DNA of 64,000 nucleotides, taken from NCBI GenBank assembly GCA_903851195.1, contig CAINNJ010000050.1:1-64000 (forward strand), read 5' to 3'. Under the pieces are notes generated by a model. That model was given only the letters and a program-made list of their open reading frames with translations. It made no database searches and had not been told where the DNA came from. Shown here one piece after another: positions 32,602 to 41,516 of this stretch (position 1 is its first letter; each line of letters begins with the position of its first letter). Position numbers and translations under genes: made by a program. Source of the stretch: an uncultured Acidobacteriia bacterium. Lineage in GTDB: Bacteria > Acidobacteriota > Terriglobia > Bryobacterales > Bryobacteraceae.

Positions 32602-35600
32602 ATGAACTTCTTATATGGCCGGTTCCGGGTTATGGCTATGGCACTCATCAGTGTCTCAGCCTACGCTCAGATCTCAACCGGAACTCTTGTCGGAAATGTT
32701 GCCGACTCAACCGGCGCCGCGGTTCCCAACGCGAAAATCGAAGCAAGAAACACGGCGACGGGAGTCGTATCCGCAACACAGGCGTCAGGCGCGGGCGATT
32801 ATCGTATCAACAGTCTTCTTGCCGGTAATTACAGCGTGCTGGTCTCGGCGACCGGTTTCACGAACGCTACCGTACAGAACATTACCATCGACGCGAATAA
32901 GACATCCACGCAGAATGTGACTCTTACCGTTGGTCAGCTCACGACCAGCGTTGAAGTCTCATCGGAAGCTGCTGTTGTAATTGATACAACCACGGCGACG
33001 ATCCAGAACACCTTCGACACACAGCTAAGCCGTGATTTACCGGTCAGCAGTGTCGGGCTGGGCGTGGCGAACCTGGCGCTCCTCAGTGCGGGCGTCGCCA
33101 GCAACGGCGGCATCGGCGCCGGCGAAGGTCCTTCGGTCGGCGGACAACGTCCGCGCAATAACAATTTCATGATCGATGGCGTTGACAACAACAATAAATC
33201 GGTCACTGGTTCTCTGATCCGCTCCATCCCGAACGACGCCGTGGCTGAATTCAACGTCCTGCAGAATCAGGAAGGCGCGCAGTACGGGCACTCGTCCGGC
33301 GGGCAGTTCAATGCGATTCTGAAAAGCGGCACCAACGCCTTTCATGGCACTCTGTACAACTACCTGCAGAACCGGAATCTGAACGCCATCGATCAGCAGG
33401 TCGCCAACTCCAGTATTGCGAACGGTGACAAGCCGTCGAACCCGCGCTCCGATTCGAACCGGTTTGGCGGATCTTTGGGCGGTCCCATTCTGCGCAATAA
33501 GCTGTTCTTCTTCGGACTGTACGATTACAACCCGGTAGGCCAGTCCGCCACACCGGCCGGAATCTCGGCTCCGACGGCTGCCGGATTTGCCACTCTTTCC
33601 GCAATCCCTGGTCTGAGCAGTACCAATCTCGGCGTTCTGAAACAATACCTGCCCGCCGCCGCCACGGCCGATCCGGCGCAGACGCTCACGGTGCTCGGCC
33701 GCTCCATCCCCGTGGGTTCCATCGGATTTGCTTCACCGAATTACCAGAACAATCAGAACCTGGTAACCACGGTGGATTACAACTGGTCCGACCGCGATCA
33801 GTTGCGCGGCCGCTACATTTACAACCGTTTGTCGCAGATCGACGTGGCCGCTAATCTTCCGGCTTTTTATACGTTCAATAACAATACCTATCATGTGGCC
33901 TCCCTGGCCGAGTACCACAATTTTTCGGCGTCGATGACGAACGAACTGCGGCTCGGCTACAACCGGCTGAATCAGCCCGTCTCCGCCGGCAATTTCAGCT
34001 GGCCCGGTCTCGATTCGTTCCCGAACATCACGCTGAACGATCTTGGAATCGATATCGGTCCGGACGATAACGCCCCTCAGATTACGGTTCAGAACACCTA
34101 TCAGCTGGTCGACAATCTGACGTGGGTAAAAGGCCGGCACACCCTGCAGTTCGGTTTCGACGGCCGGAAATACATCTCGCCCGGCACCTTCACGCAGCGA
34201 TCCCGCGGCGATTATATTTACAACTCTCTCGGCGCTTTCCTGCAGGACATTACGCCCGATTTCCAGGCTCAGCGAAGCCTCGGCAATCCCGTCTATTACG
34301 GCGATCAGATCGCGACTTATGAATACGTTCAGGACAACTGGCGCATCCGGCCCAATCTGACGATGAATCTTGGGCTGCGCTATGAGCGCACAACCGTTCC
34401 GCAGGGCGACCGCACCCAGATCCTGAATGCGATTTCCAACGTGCCGGGCGTCTTTACTTTCGGTGTCCCGAAGGCGCAGAACACGAACTGGGCGCCGCGA
34501 GTCGGTCTCGCCTATTCGCCCGGGTCGGACGGAAAAACTTCCATCCGCGCCGGTTTCGGGCTGGCTTATGACGTGATCTACGACAACATCGGCATTCTCG
34601 ATCTGCCGCCGCAACTCTCCACCACCATCGATGTCACGAAGACACAACTGGGCCAGCCCAACTTCCTCGCGAACGGTGGTATTAAACCGAACGCCGCTTC
34701 CACCGGCGCCCTTACGGCCGCGCAGGCAAGGGCCAATACGGCGTCCTGGATTCCCGACCAGAAGCTGCCCTATTCCATTCAGTGGAATTTCGGTATCCAG
34801 CGCGTCATCGCGAACGATTACACGTTCGAAGCCCGCTATCTGGGAACCCGCGGTATCCACCTCGACGTGCAGGATCGCCTCACCGTCCAGTCGCCGGTGA
34901 CGCCGACCAACTCCCTGCCGACCTACCTGACAGCCCCGTCACAGGCGACACTCGATTCGCTGCCGGTGAACCTCGCCGGGTTGCGGACCATCAACAACAT
35001 CCTGCCGCAGTATTTCAACGCCGGCTTTACCAACGGCGCTCTGGTTGTGAACGCCCCCATCGGTACCTCGACCTATCATGGTTTGGCTGTGCAGCTCAAC
35101 CGTCGTTTCTCGCACGGGCTGCAGTTCCAGGGGGCTTATACCTGGAGCCACAATATCGATAACAGCACCGCCGACTTCAATACCACCGCGCTGACACCCC
35201 GGCGCGCCCAGGATTTCCAGAATTTCTCGGCCGAGAGATCCAGTTCCGCTCTCGACCGGCGCCAGCGCTTTTCTCTGGCCGCCTACTACGAAGCGCCCTG
35301 GTTCAAACAATCCAGCTGGATCGTGAAAAACGTGGTGGGGAACTGGACTGTCTCTCCCATCTATACCTATGAAACGCCGGAGTTCCTGACGGTCCAGAGC
35401 GGTGTCGATTCCAATCTGAACGGCGATTCCGCGGGTGACCGTGTCATCGTCAATCCCGCCGGACAGGCCAACACCGGTTCGGACGTGAAAGCGTTGCAGA
35501 ATTCGGCTGGCGCCACGGTGGCGTATCTTGCGCTGAATCCGAACGCGCGGTACATCAAAGCGGGTCCGGGCGCTTATGCCAACGGCGGCCGCAACACGCT

Positions 35601-35880
35601 CTCCGGCCGGCCCATCAACAACATCGATGTCAATCTGCTGAAGAACTTTTCCATCACGGAACGCTGGCGCGTGCAGTTTTCGGCGCAGTTCTTCAATGTT
35701 CTGAACCACGCGCAGTTCGTTCCCGGCTTTACCAGCCGGGCGGACAATCCCGTGGTGCTCAACAGCAGTGCCGCCGACCGGGCATTCCTGACGCCGGGAA
35801 GCCCGACTTTCAATAATCCGGAAGCCGTATTTTCCAGCAATCCGCGAAATGTTCAGCTGGCTTTGAAATTGTTCTTCTGA
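32602..35880 (+). CDS. TonB-dependent receptor with carboxypeptidase-regulatory-like N-domain (Oar type)
   Basis: 1092 residues. Signal peptide (1-~22), then a carboxypeptidase regulatory-like beta-sandwich (STGTLVGNVADSTGAAVPNA to NYSVLVSATGF, ~25-110), a plug domain (RPRNNNFMIDGVDNNNKSVT; QYGHSSGGQFNAILKSGTN) and a large barrel ending with aromatic PheLysLeuPhePhe. This is the outer-membrane importer class greatly expanded in Acidobacteria, used for large substrates such as oligosaccharides or siderophores. It is followed by a strong terminator, so it is probably a single-gene unit. Confidence 0.92.
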   Translation: MNFLYGRFRVMAMALISVSAYAQISTGTLVGNVADSTGAAVPNAKIEARNTATGVVSATQASGAGDYRINSLLAGNYSVLVSATGFTNATVQNITIDANKTSTQNVTLTVGQLTTSVEVSSEAAVVIDTTTATIQNTFDTQLSRDLPVSSVGLGVANLALLSAGVASNGGIGAGEGPSVGGQRPRNNNFMIDGVDNNNKSVTGSLIRSIPNDAVAEFNVLQNQEGAQYGHSSGGQFNAILKSGTNAFHGTLYNYLQNRNLNAIDQQVANSSIANGDKPSNPRSDSNRFGGSLGGPILRNKLFFFGLYDYNPVGQSATPAGISAPTAAGFATLSAIPGLSSTNLGVLKQYLPAAATADPAQTLTVLGRSIPVGSIGFASPNYQNNQNLVTTVDYNWSDRDQLRGRYIYNRLSQIDVAANLPAFYTFNNNTYHVASLAEYHNFSASMTNELRLGYNRLNQPVSAGNFSWPGLDSFPNITLNDLGIDIGPDDNAPQITVQNTYQLVDNLTWVKGRHTLQFGFDGRKYISPGTFTQRSRGDYIYNSLGAFLQDITPDFQAQRSLGNPVYYGDQIATYEYVQDNWRIRPNLTMNLGLRYERTTVPQGDRTQILNAISNVPGVFTFGVPKAQNTNWAPRVGLAYSPGSDGKTSIRAGFGLAYDVIYDNIGILDLPPQLSTTIDVTKTQLGQPNFLANGGIKPNAASTGALTAAQARANTASWIPDQKLPYSIQWNFGIQRVIANDYTFEARYLGTRGIHLDVQDRLTVQSPVTPTNSLPTYLTAPSQATLDSLPVNLAGLRTINNILPQYFNAGFTNGALVVNAPIGTSTYHGLAVQLNRRFSHGLQFQGAYTWSHNIDNSTADFNTTALTPRRAQDFQNFSAERSSSALDRRQRFSLAAYYEAPWFKQSSWIVKNVVGNWTVSPIYTYETPEFLTVQSGVDSNLNGDSAGDRVIVNPAGQANTGSDVKALQNSAGATVAYLALNPNARYIKAGPGAYANGGRNTLSGRPINNIDVNLLKNFSITERWRVQFSAQFFNVLNHAQFVPGFTSRADNPVVLNSSAADRAFLTPGSPTFNNPEAVFSSNPRNVQLALKLFF

Positions 35881-35898
35881 TTTCGGGAGTATCAAACT

Positions 35899-35940
35899 AA
35901 AGGGGCGTTCTTTCCCGTATCGGGGGGAGAACGCCCTTTT
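35899..35940 (+). terminator. Intrinsic terminator after the first Oar-type receptor
   Basis: A stem of GGGCGTTCT (35903-35911) with AGAACGCCC (35928-35936), extended by A-T pairs, closes a GC-rich loop and is followed by TTTT. It lies 18 bases after the receptor stop. A-rich and T-rich flanks could make it work in both directions. Confidence 0.85.
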
Positions 35941-35954
35941 GCCTTCTCGTCAGG

Positions 35955-35971
35955 ATTGCACAATATGCAAT
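35955..35971. promoter_or_regulatory. Palindromic operator candidate in front of the IclR gene
   Basis: ATTGCA-CAATA-TGCAAT is a perfect inverted repeat with 6-base arms, centred 22 bases before the iclR-type start. IclR-family regulators bind short palindromes and usually repress their own gene. Related TTGCAAT half-sites occur upstream of the HpcH/HpaI aldolase gene (52,515-52,539). Assignment is inference. Confidence 0.5.
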
Positions 35972-35984
35972 ACTGCGGAGGAGA

Positions 35985-36773
35985 ATGCCGGAAACCGTAC
36001 CCCCCGCCAAACGAATTACCAAGGAAACTCCCTCCATCCAGAGCCTGGACCGCGGCCTTCTGATTCTCGAGACCGTGGGGAAGTCCGAAACCCCGGTCTC
36101 ACTCGGCGCTCTGACCGGAGTCCTCGGCATCGATCGCAGCAGCGTCTTTCGCCTGGCCAATACTCTGAAGCGTCGCGGCTTCCTCGCCAATCCGGCGGCC
36201 GGGAAAGACTACGTGCTCGGCTCCGCGGTCTGGCGGCTCTCCCGGCAGTACGACTGGAGCCGCATGCTGGCCACCATCGCCCATGATCATCTGCGTTCGC
36301 TCGCGACCGCGACCAATGAAACCGCTCACCTCGCCGTGCGCGAGGGCCGCAAAGCGCTGTTCGTGGATCACGTCGCCTCCAGTCAGGTCATCTCCATTTC
36401 CGGTCAGACGGGTGAACTGGTCCCGCTGTACTGCACGTCTCACGGCAAAGCCCTGCTGGCGGATTTCGACGAGCCGGCCCTGAAACAGCTGTTCGGCAGC
36501 AAGCCGCTGGAATCCTACACGAAGCAGACCATTCATAAGCTGACCGACCTGAGCCGGGAATGCAAAGAGATTAAGGCCCGCGGCTATGCCACGGACAACT
36601 CCGAGTTCATGGAAGGCGTGCGCTGCGTTGCGGCGCCCATCCGCGATAAAGACGGACTGGTGATTGCCTCCATCGGCATATCCGCTCCCATCAGCCGGTT
36701 TCCGCCGGAGCGCCAGCCCGATCTGGCGAGGCAGGTCAAGGATATCGCCGGCCAGATCAGTGAACTGATGTAG
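35985..36773 (+). CDS. IclR-family transcriptional regulator
   Basis: 262 residues, ATG at 35985 with GGAGGAG. N-terminal winged helix-turn-helix (SIQSLDRGLLILETVGKSET, then SLGALTGVLGIDRSSVFRLA; ~17-75) and C-terminal effector domain (ETAHLAVREGRKALFVDHVA; LVPLYCTSHGKALLADFDEP; TDNSEFMEGVRCVAAPIRDK) with the G-rich and Cys features of the family. IclR proteins control aromatic, sugar acid and glyoxylate catabolism in response to small carboxylates. It precedes the receptor-headed catabolic run by 168 bases on the same strand and is its likely regulator. Confidence 0.93.
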   Translation: MPETVPPAKRITKETPSIQSLDRGLLILETVGKSETPVSLGALTGVLGIDRSSVFRLANTLKRRGFLANPAAGKDYVLGSAVWRLSRQYDWSRMLATIAHDHLRSLATATNETAHLAVREGRKALFVDHVASSQVISISGQTGELVPLYCTSHGKALLADFDEPALKQLFGSKPLESYTKQTIHKLTDLSRECKEIKARGYATDNSEFMEGVRCVAAPIRDKDGLVIASIGISAPISRFPPERQPDLARQVKDIAGQISELM

Positions 36774-36806
36774 CTGCACGACTGAATAATTCGCTCCTTT
36801 GAACCC

Positions 36807-36835
36807 TTGACTTCGCCGAATCCCCCTGATAGCAT
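36807..36835 (+). promoter_or_regulatory. Sigma-70-like promoter of the catabolic operon
   Basis: TTGACT, a 17-base spacer and TAGCAT (36807-36812 and 36830-36835), about 106 bases before the receptor start at 36942. The same layout, including TGA before the -10 box, occurs ahead of the third receptor (63,561-63,589). Confidence 0.55.
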
Positions 36836-36941
36836 CGCTGCGTATTCGGCAACTACTCTTGCGCCATAAACAATCGACGCTCGGACAGGCGCCGACGGGG
36901 TTTCACGTCCGTACTCACGGATCAGGTTTGGGGGTTCTTTT

Positions 36942-39900
36942 ATGTTTGCAAAGCGAGCGTTCCCGCTCCGTCTCCGGGTTCTTATTGCATGCCTCGCCGC
37001 GTGCGCCGGAACTCTAACCACTCCTCTGCAGGCCCAGAATTTCTACGGCTCCATCGTCGGCACCGTCACCGATTCAACGGGAGCGCCGATGGAAGGCGCG
37101 GCCGTTACGGTCACGAATACCGGCACCGGCGTGAAGCAGTCCGCGCAGACTTCCGCGGCCGGCGAATACCGCATTGTGAACCTCACGCCCGGAACCTATA
37201 AGCTCGACATCGAAAAGTCCGGCTTTCGGCGTCTGACACGCGAGAACATTACGGTGCAGGTGGAATCGGTGGTCCGTCTGGATTCCGCGATGCAGGTGGG
37301 CGACGTGAATCAATCGATCGAGGTGGAAGCCTCGGCGCCGCTGCTGCAGACGGAGAATGCCTCGCTCAGTCAGGTGGTCAGCGCCCGGTCGGTGGAAGAA
37401 CTCCCGATGAACGGGCGCAATATTCTGAACCTGGTCAACCTGGTGCCGGGCGTGGTTCCGCAGGGATCGTCCGACGGCAGCCTGACGGGCAAAAACGTCT
37501 TCGCGGCCGGCAATTATCAGATCGGCGGCGGCACCGCCAACCAAAGCGCCACCTTCTTCGACGGCGTGCCCGTGAACATCACCTACGGCAACGTCACGGC
37601 ACTGACTCCCAGCCCGGACGCGGTTGCCGAGTTCCGCGTGCAGACGAACAACAACACGGCCGAGTATGGACGTTACACCGGCGGCGTGATCAATATCGCG
37701 TCCAAGGGCGGCACGAACCAGTTTCACGGCACCGCGTATGAGTTCCTGCGCAACAAGCAATTAAATGCCACCGACTTCTTCGCCAACAGATCCGGCGCCG
37801 GACGTCCGCCTTTCGTGCAGAATCAGTTTGGCGGCGCGGTGGGTGGTCCCGTTCGCAAGGACAAGACCTTCTTCTTCTTCAACTATGAGGCGTTCCGGGC
37901 GCGCCAGGGCGTCCTCTTCACCCGCACGGTGCCACTTCCCGAACAGTACACGGGCGATTTTTCCGGCTATAAGACAGCCGCCGGAGCGGTGATCCCGATC
38001 TACGATCCCAACACGCAGTGCGGCGCTTATCAGAACCCGGCCTGCGGCGCCACGCAGCGAACGCAGTTCCCGGGCAACATCATCCCGCAGAGCCGGATCA
38101 ACCCGGTTGCCGCCAAACTGCTGGCCTACCCGATATTCGCCCAACCCACTGACCCGGGTCAGGCATTTACCCACAATCTGAACTTCAACCGGAATGCCTC
38201 CACGGGCGGCGATAACGACCAGATGAATATCCGCGGCGATCACCAGCTCACCGAAAGGCAGCGGCTTCTGGCCCGGTTTACCCGGTGGACGTCGTCGAAC
38301 CTGCCGGTGACGCCGTACGGCAACGGGATACGCAATGGCGACCCTTATTCACCGGAACATTTCGTGACCACGCAAGCCGTGCTGGCCGACACCTGGGTCC
38401 TGAATCCCACGCAGATTCTGGACGTCCGCGCCGGCGTTACCCGCTGGTATTACACGCGCATTCCGGGCTCTTTGGGCACCGACGAGGCGACGCTGGGTTT
38501 CCCCTCGTACTTCTCGCAGATTCCGGTCCTGAACGGCCTTGTTCCTTCCACCACCATCCCTGGCATCAGCATCGCGTCGCCGACGCTGAACACTATCTCG
38601 ACCGGTCTGCTGCTCGGTCGCGATATGACCTACGCGCTGACTCCCACCTTCACCTGGATCAAGGGCCGCCACGCGATTAAGTTCGGCGCGGAATTTCACC
38701 GGAACGATCTGAATTATTTCCAGAACAACAACCCCGGCGGCACGTTCTCGTTCGACAATCTCTTCACCGCGGCCACCAATACGGGCGGCGCGTCCGGCAG
38801 CGGCATGGCTTCCTTCCTGCTGGGCCTTTCGAATAACAGCAGCCTGGTGCAGACCTCGCTGTTCACCTACGCGCAGCTTTATTATCAGGGCTACTTTGTG
38901 ACGGACACCTGGCAGGCAAGCAATAAGCTGACCGTGACCGCCGGGGTGCGCTGGGAAATCCCGGGCGTTTACAACGAACGCTACAACCGCCAGGCAGTGT
39001 TCAACGCCACGGAGCAGAATCCGGCGCTGAAAGGCGTTCTGGTGAACGGCAATCCCGTGGTGGGCGCTTTCGATCTGGTCGGCACGCCGCTGCACCCGGA
39101 AAATGGCCTGAACCCCGAGCACTACGGGCTCGTCGCGCCCCGCGTCGGCGTGGCGTACCGTTGGAGCGACAGGACGGTCATCCGCGCCGGCGGAGGCGTG
39201 TTCTTTATTCCGTCGAACGTGCAGTTCTCCCAGGGTCCTTATGGCAACGCGGCGGATTATTACAACAACGCGCAAAACGCCACCATCGACAGCTCAGTTA
39301 CTTACGCCACCACTCTGAGCAATCCCTTCCCCACCGGCCTGCTCGCGGCTGCCGGACGGAATCCCTCTTATCAGTCCAACCTGCTGGGCGGCAGCCTTGG
39401 CGGCAAGGGTCAACTCCGCTATGAGAACGCGGGCTTCACCTACCAGTGGAATCTCACCCTGCAGCATCAGTTTCAGCACGATATCGCGCTCGAAGCCGGG
39501 TACTCCGGCCTGCGCGGCATCCACCTGCCTCTGGGCCTGCAGTTCAACCAGCTCGATCCCAAATATCTCGCGCAGGGCTCGGCGCTGAAGAATCAGGTGG
39601 CGAATCCGTTCTACGGAATCGTTTCCACCGGCACTCTGTCCGCAAAAACCGTGCAGGCGGGCCAGTTGCTGCTGCCGTTCCCGCAGTACCAGAGCCTGAC
39701 CGATCCTGGTAATTACTCGGGCGACAGCACCTATCACGCCCTGCAGGTGAAAGCCGAGAAGCGCTTCGGCGCGGCGGGCGGCATCCTGCTCGGTTCTTAT
39801 ACGTTCTCCAAAATTCTCGCCAACGTGGAAACGCTGACCAGCTGGCTCGATTCCGGCACCGGCGTGGCAGGCTACCAGAACGTTTACAACATGCGGGCGG

Positions 39901-40487
39901 AAAAGGCGTTGTCCAGCTTCGATTCGCGGCAGCGGCTCACCATCAGCTACGTTTACGACCTGCCGTTCGGCAAGGGCCGTACCTTCCTGGGCAGCGTCTC
40001 CGGCTTCGCCGACCGCTTTGTTTCGGGCTGGGGCATCAATGGCGTCACCACCTTCCAGAAGGGCTTCCCTCTCGGTATCACCGCCACGCCCAACAACACC
40101 GGCTTCAACACCGGCCTGCGTCCAAACGTCGTAGCCGGTTGCGACAAGAATATCGGCGGTTCGGCGCAATCGAAGCTGCTGCAGTGGTTTAATACCGCTT
40201 GCTTCACGACGCCCGCGATTTACACGTTTGGCAACGAAGCGCGCACCGACCCGAGTCTCCGGGGGCCCGGAATCGCCAACTACGACTTCGCCGTCTTCAA
40301 GAACACCGCCATCACGGAGAGCGTCAAGGTGGAGTTCCGCGCCGAGGCCTTCAACCTGTTTAACCGGGTGCAGTTCGGCTCTCCGAATCTGGGTCAGACG
40401 ACGGCGGCGAATAACCTGTTCGGCCAGATCACGACGCAGCAAAACTCGCCGCGCCTGATGCAGCTGGCGCTTCGTCTTCGCTTCTGA
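36942..40487 (+). CDS. TonB-dependent receptor with carboxypeptidase-regulatory-like N-domain (Oar type), first gene of the catabolic run
   Basis: 1181 residues. Signal peptide (1-~31, AGTLTTPLQAQ), regulatory-like sandwich (YGSIVGTVTDSTGAPMEGAA; ~33-118), plug (RSVEELPMNGRNILNLVNLV; FFDGVPVNITYGNVTALTPS; EYGRYTGGVINIASKGGTNQ) and C-terminal barrel ending LALRLRF. The LPMNGRN motif is standard for this class. Only 3 bases separate its stop from the lactonase gene, so it is transcribed with the metabolic genes and probably imports their substrate. Confidence 0.93.
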   Translation: MFAKRAFPLRLRVLIACLAACAGTLTTPLQAQNFYGSIVGTVTDSTGAPMEGAAVTVTNTGTGVKQSAQTSAAGEYRIVNLTPGTYKLDIEKSGFRRLTRENITVQVESVVRLDSAMQVGDVNQSIEVEASAPLLQTENASLSQVVSARSVEELPMNGRNILNLVNLVPGVVPQGSSDGSLTGKNVFAAGNYQIGGGTANQSATFFDGVPVNITYGNVTALTPSPDAVAEFRVQTNNNTAEYGRYTGGVINIASKGGTNQFHGTAYEFLRNKQLNATDFFANRSGAGRPPFVQNQFGGAVGGPVRKDKTFFFFNYEAFRARQGVLFTRTVPLPEQYTGDFSGYKTAAGAVIPIYDPNTQCGAYQNPACGATQRTQFPGNIIPQSRINPVAAKLLAYPIFAQPTDPGQAFTHNLNFNRNASTGGDNDQMNIRGDHQLTERQRLLARFTRWTSSNLPVTPYGNGIRNGDPYSPEHFVTTQAVLADTWVLNPTQILDVRAGVTRWYYTRIPGSLGTDEATLGFPSYFSQIPVLNGLVPSTTIPGISIASPTLNTISTGLLLGRDMTYALTPTFTWIKGRHAIKFGAEFHRNDLNYFQNNNPGGTFSFDNLFTAATNTGGASGSGMASFLLGLSNNSSLVQTSLFTYAQLYYQGYFVTDTWQASNKLTVTAGVRWEIPGVYNERYNRQAVFNATEQNPALKGVLVNGNPVVGAFDLVGTPLHPENGLNPEHYGLVAPRVGVAYRWSDRTVIRAGGGVFFIPSNVQFSQGPYGNAADYYNNAQNATIDSSVTYATTLSNPFPTGLLAAAGRNPSYQSNLLGGSLGGKGQLRYENAGFTYQWNLTLQHQFQHDIALEAGYSGLRGIHLPLGLQFNQLDPKYLAQGSALKNQVANPFYGIVSTGTLSAKTVQAGQLLLPFPQYQSLTDPGNYSGDSTYHALQVKAEKRFGAAGGILLGSYTFSKILANVETLTSWLDSGTGVAGYQNVYNMRAEKALSSFDSRQRLTISYVYDLPFGKGRTFLGSVSGFADRFVSGWGINGVTTFQKGFPLGITATPNNTGFNTGLRPNVVAGCDKNIGGSAQSKLLQWFNTACFTTPAIYTFGNEARTDPSLRGPGIANYDFAVFKNTAITESVKVEFRAEAFNLFNRVQFGSPNLGQTTAANNLFGQITTQQNSPRLMQLALRLRF

Positions 40488-40490
40488 TTC

Positions 40491-41516
40491 ATGACCAATC
40501 CCGTTCTCGATTTTGGACTCGACCCGGCCACGCTCCAATACGCCGGCCACGATTTACAGCGACCGGAATGCATTCTCGCCGAGCGCAACGGTGTCCTTTG
40601 GGCCGCCGATGCGCGCGGCGGGGTGATGCGGATCCACCCCGACGGTTCGCAGCAGATTATCAACCAGAAACACTCGGATTTCTTCGAAGAGGCCGCAGAT
40701 GAGGCCTCGCGTTACTTGCGCGGCACGCTTCCCAACGGCCTCGCGTTCGCCCGCAACGGCGACTTCCTCATCGCCAACTTCGGCACCGATCGACTGGAAC
40801 TGATGACCCGGACCGGTGAGTCGCGCGTGCTCGCGGATACGCTGGACGGCCGTGAAATCGGCAAAGTGAATTTCGTCCTGCGCGATTCCAAAGACCGCGT
40901 TTGGGTGACGATCTCCACGCGGGTCAAAAACTGGATGCACGCCCTGCGCACCGATCTGAAAGACGGCTACATCGCGCTCTGGCAGAACGGCGTTTTCCGG
41001 ATTGTGGCGGAAGGCTTCGGCTTCACCAATGAGGTCCGGTTCGACGCCGCCGAAGAGTGGCTCTATGTGGTGGAAACCACCGGTGGCTGCATTACCCGCC
41101 TGCGGATCCGCGACGACGGCAGCGTCGCCGAGCGCGAAACCTTCGGGCCTTCAAACCTGGGCAAAGGAGCCTGGCCGGACGGCATCGCCTTCGACAGCTT
41201 TGGCAACCTCTGGGGCACCATGGTGTACTCGGACAAGCTCTTCGTGCTGACGCCTCAGGGCGACCTGCGCGTCATTCTCGACGAGGGCGATCCGGCCAAA
41301 GTCGACGCGCTGGAACAACAGTTCTTTGCCAATCACGTCACGGAGGACGTGCTCTTCGCCACCGGCCGCGGCGTCGCGCCGTGGATGGCCAGCGTGACGT
41401 TCGCCGGCCCGGACCTGCGCACGGCTTACATCGGCTCGCTGAAAGGCAAACGCATACCTTTCTTCACCGCGCCGGTTCCGGGCCTGCCGATGGTTCACTG
41501 GAACGACAGTCTATGA
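40491..41516 (+). CDS. SMP-30/gluconolactonase-family lactonase
   Basis: 341 residues without a signal peptide, so probably cytoplasmic or exported late. Six-bladed propeller features: LQRPECILAERNGVLWAADA (metal-binding Glu in the first blade), NGLAFARNGDFLIANFGTDR, FTNEVRFDAAEEWLYVVETT and WPDGIAFDSFGNLWGTM (the SMP-30 metal Asn and Asp). These enzymes hydrolyse sugar lactones made by dehydrogenases, a natural step after the PQQ dehydrogenase whose gene it overlaps by ATGA. Confidence 0.88.
   Translation: MTNPVLDFGLDPATLQYAGHDLQRPECILAERNGVLWAADARGGVMRIHPDGSQQIINQKHSDFFEEAADEASRYLRGTLPNGLAFARNGDFLIANFGTDRLELMTRTGESRVLADTLDGREIGKVNFVLRDSKDRVWVTISTRVKNWMHALRTDLKDGYIALWQNGVFRIVAEGFGFTNEVRFDAAEEWLYVVETTGGCITRLRIRDDGSVAERETFGPSNLGKGAWPDGIAFDSFGNLWGTMVYSDKLFVLTPQGDLRVILDEGDPAKVDALEQQFFANHVTEDVLFATGRGVAPWMASVTFAGPDLRTAYIGSLKGKRIPFFTAPVPGLPMVHWNDSL

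Noticed and set aside
41057-41512. N-terminal extension of the third quinoprotein
   Set aside because: It lies inside the lactonase gene in another frame; the signal peptide begins at 41513.
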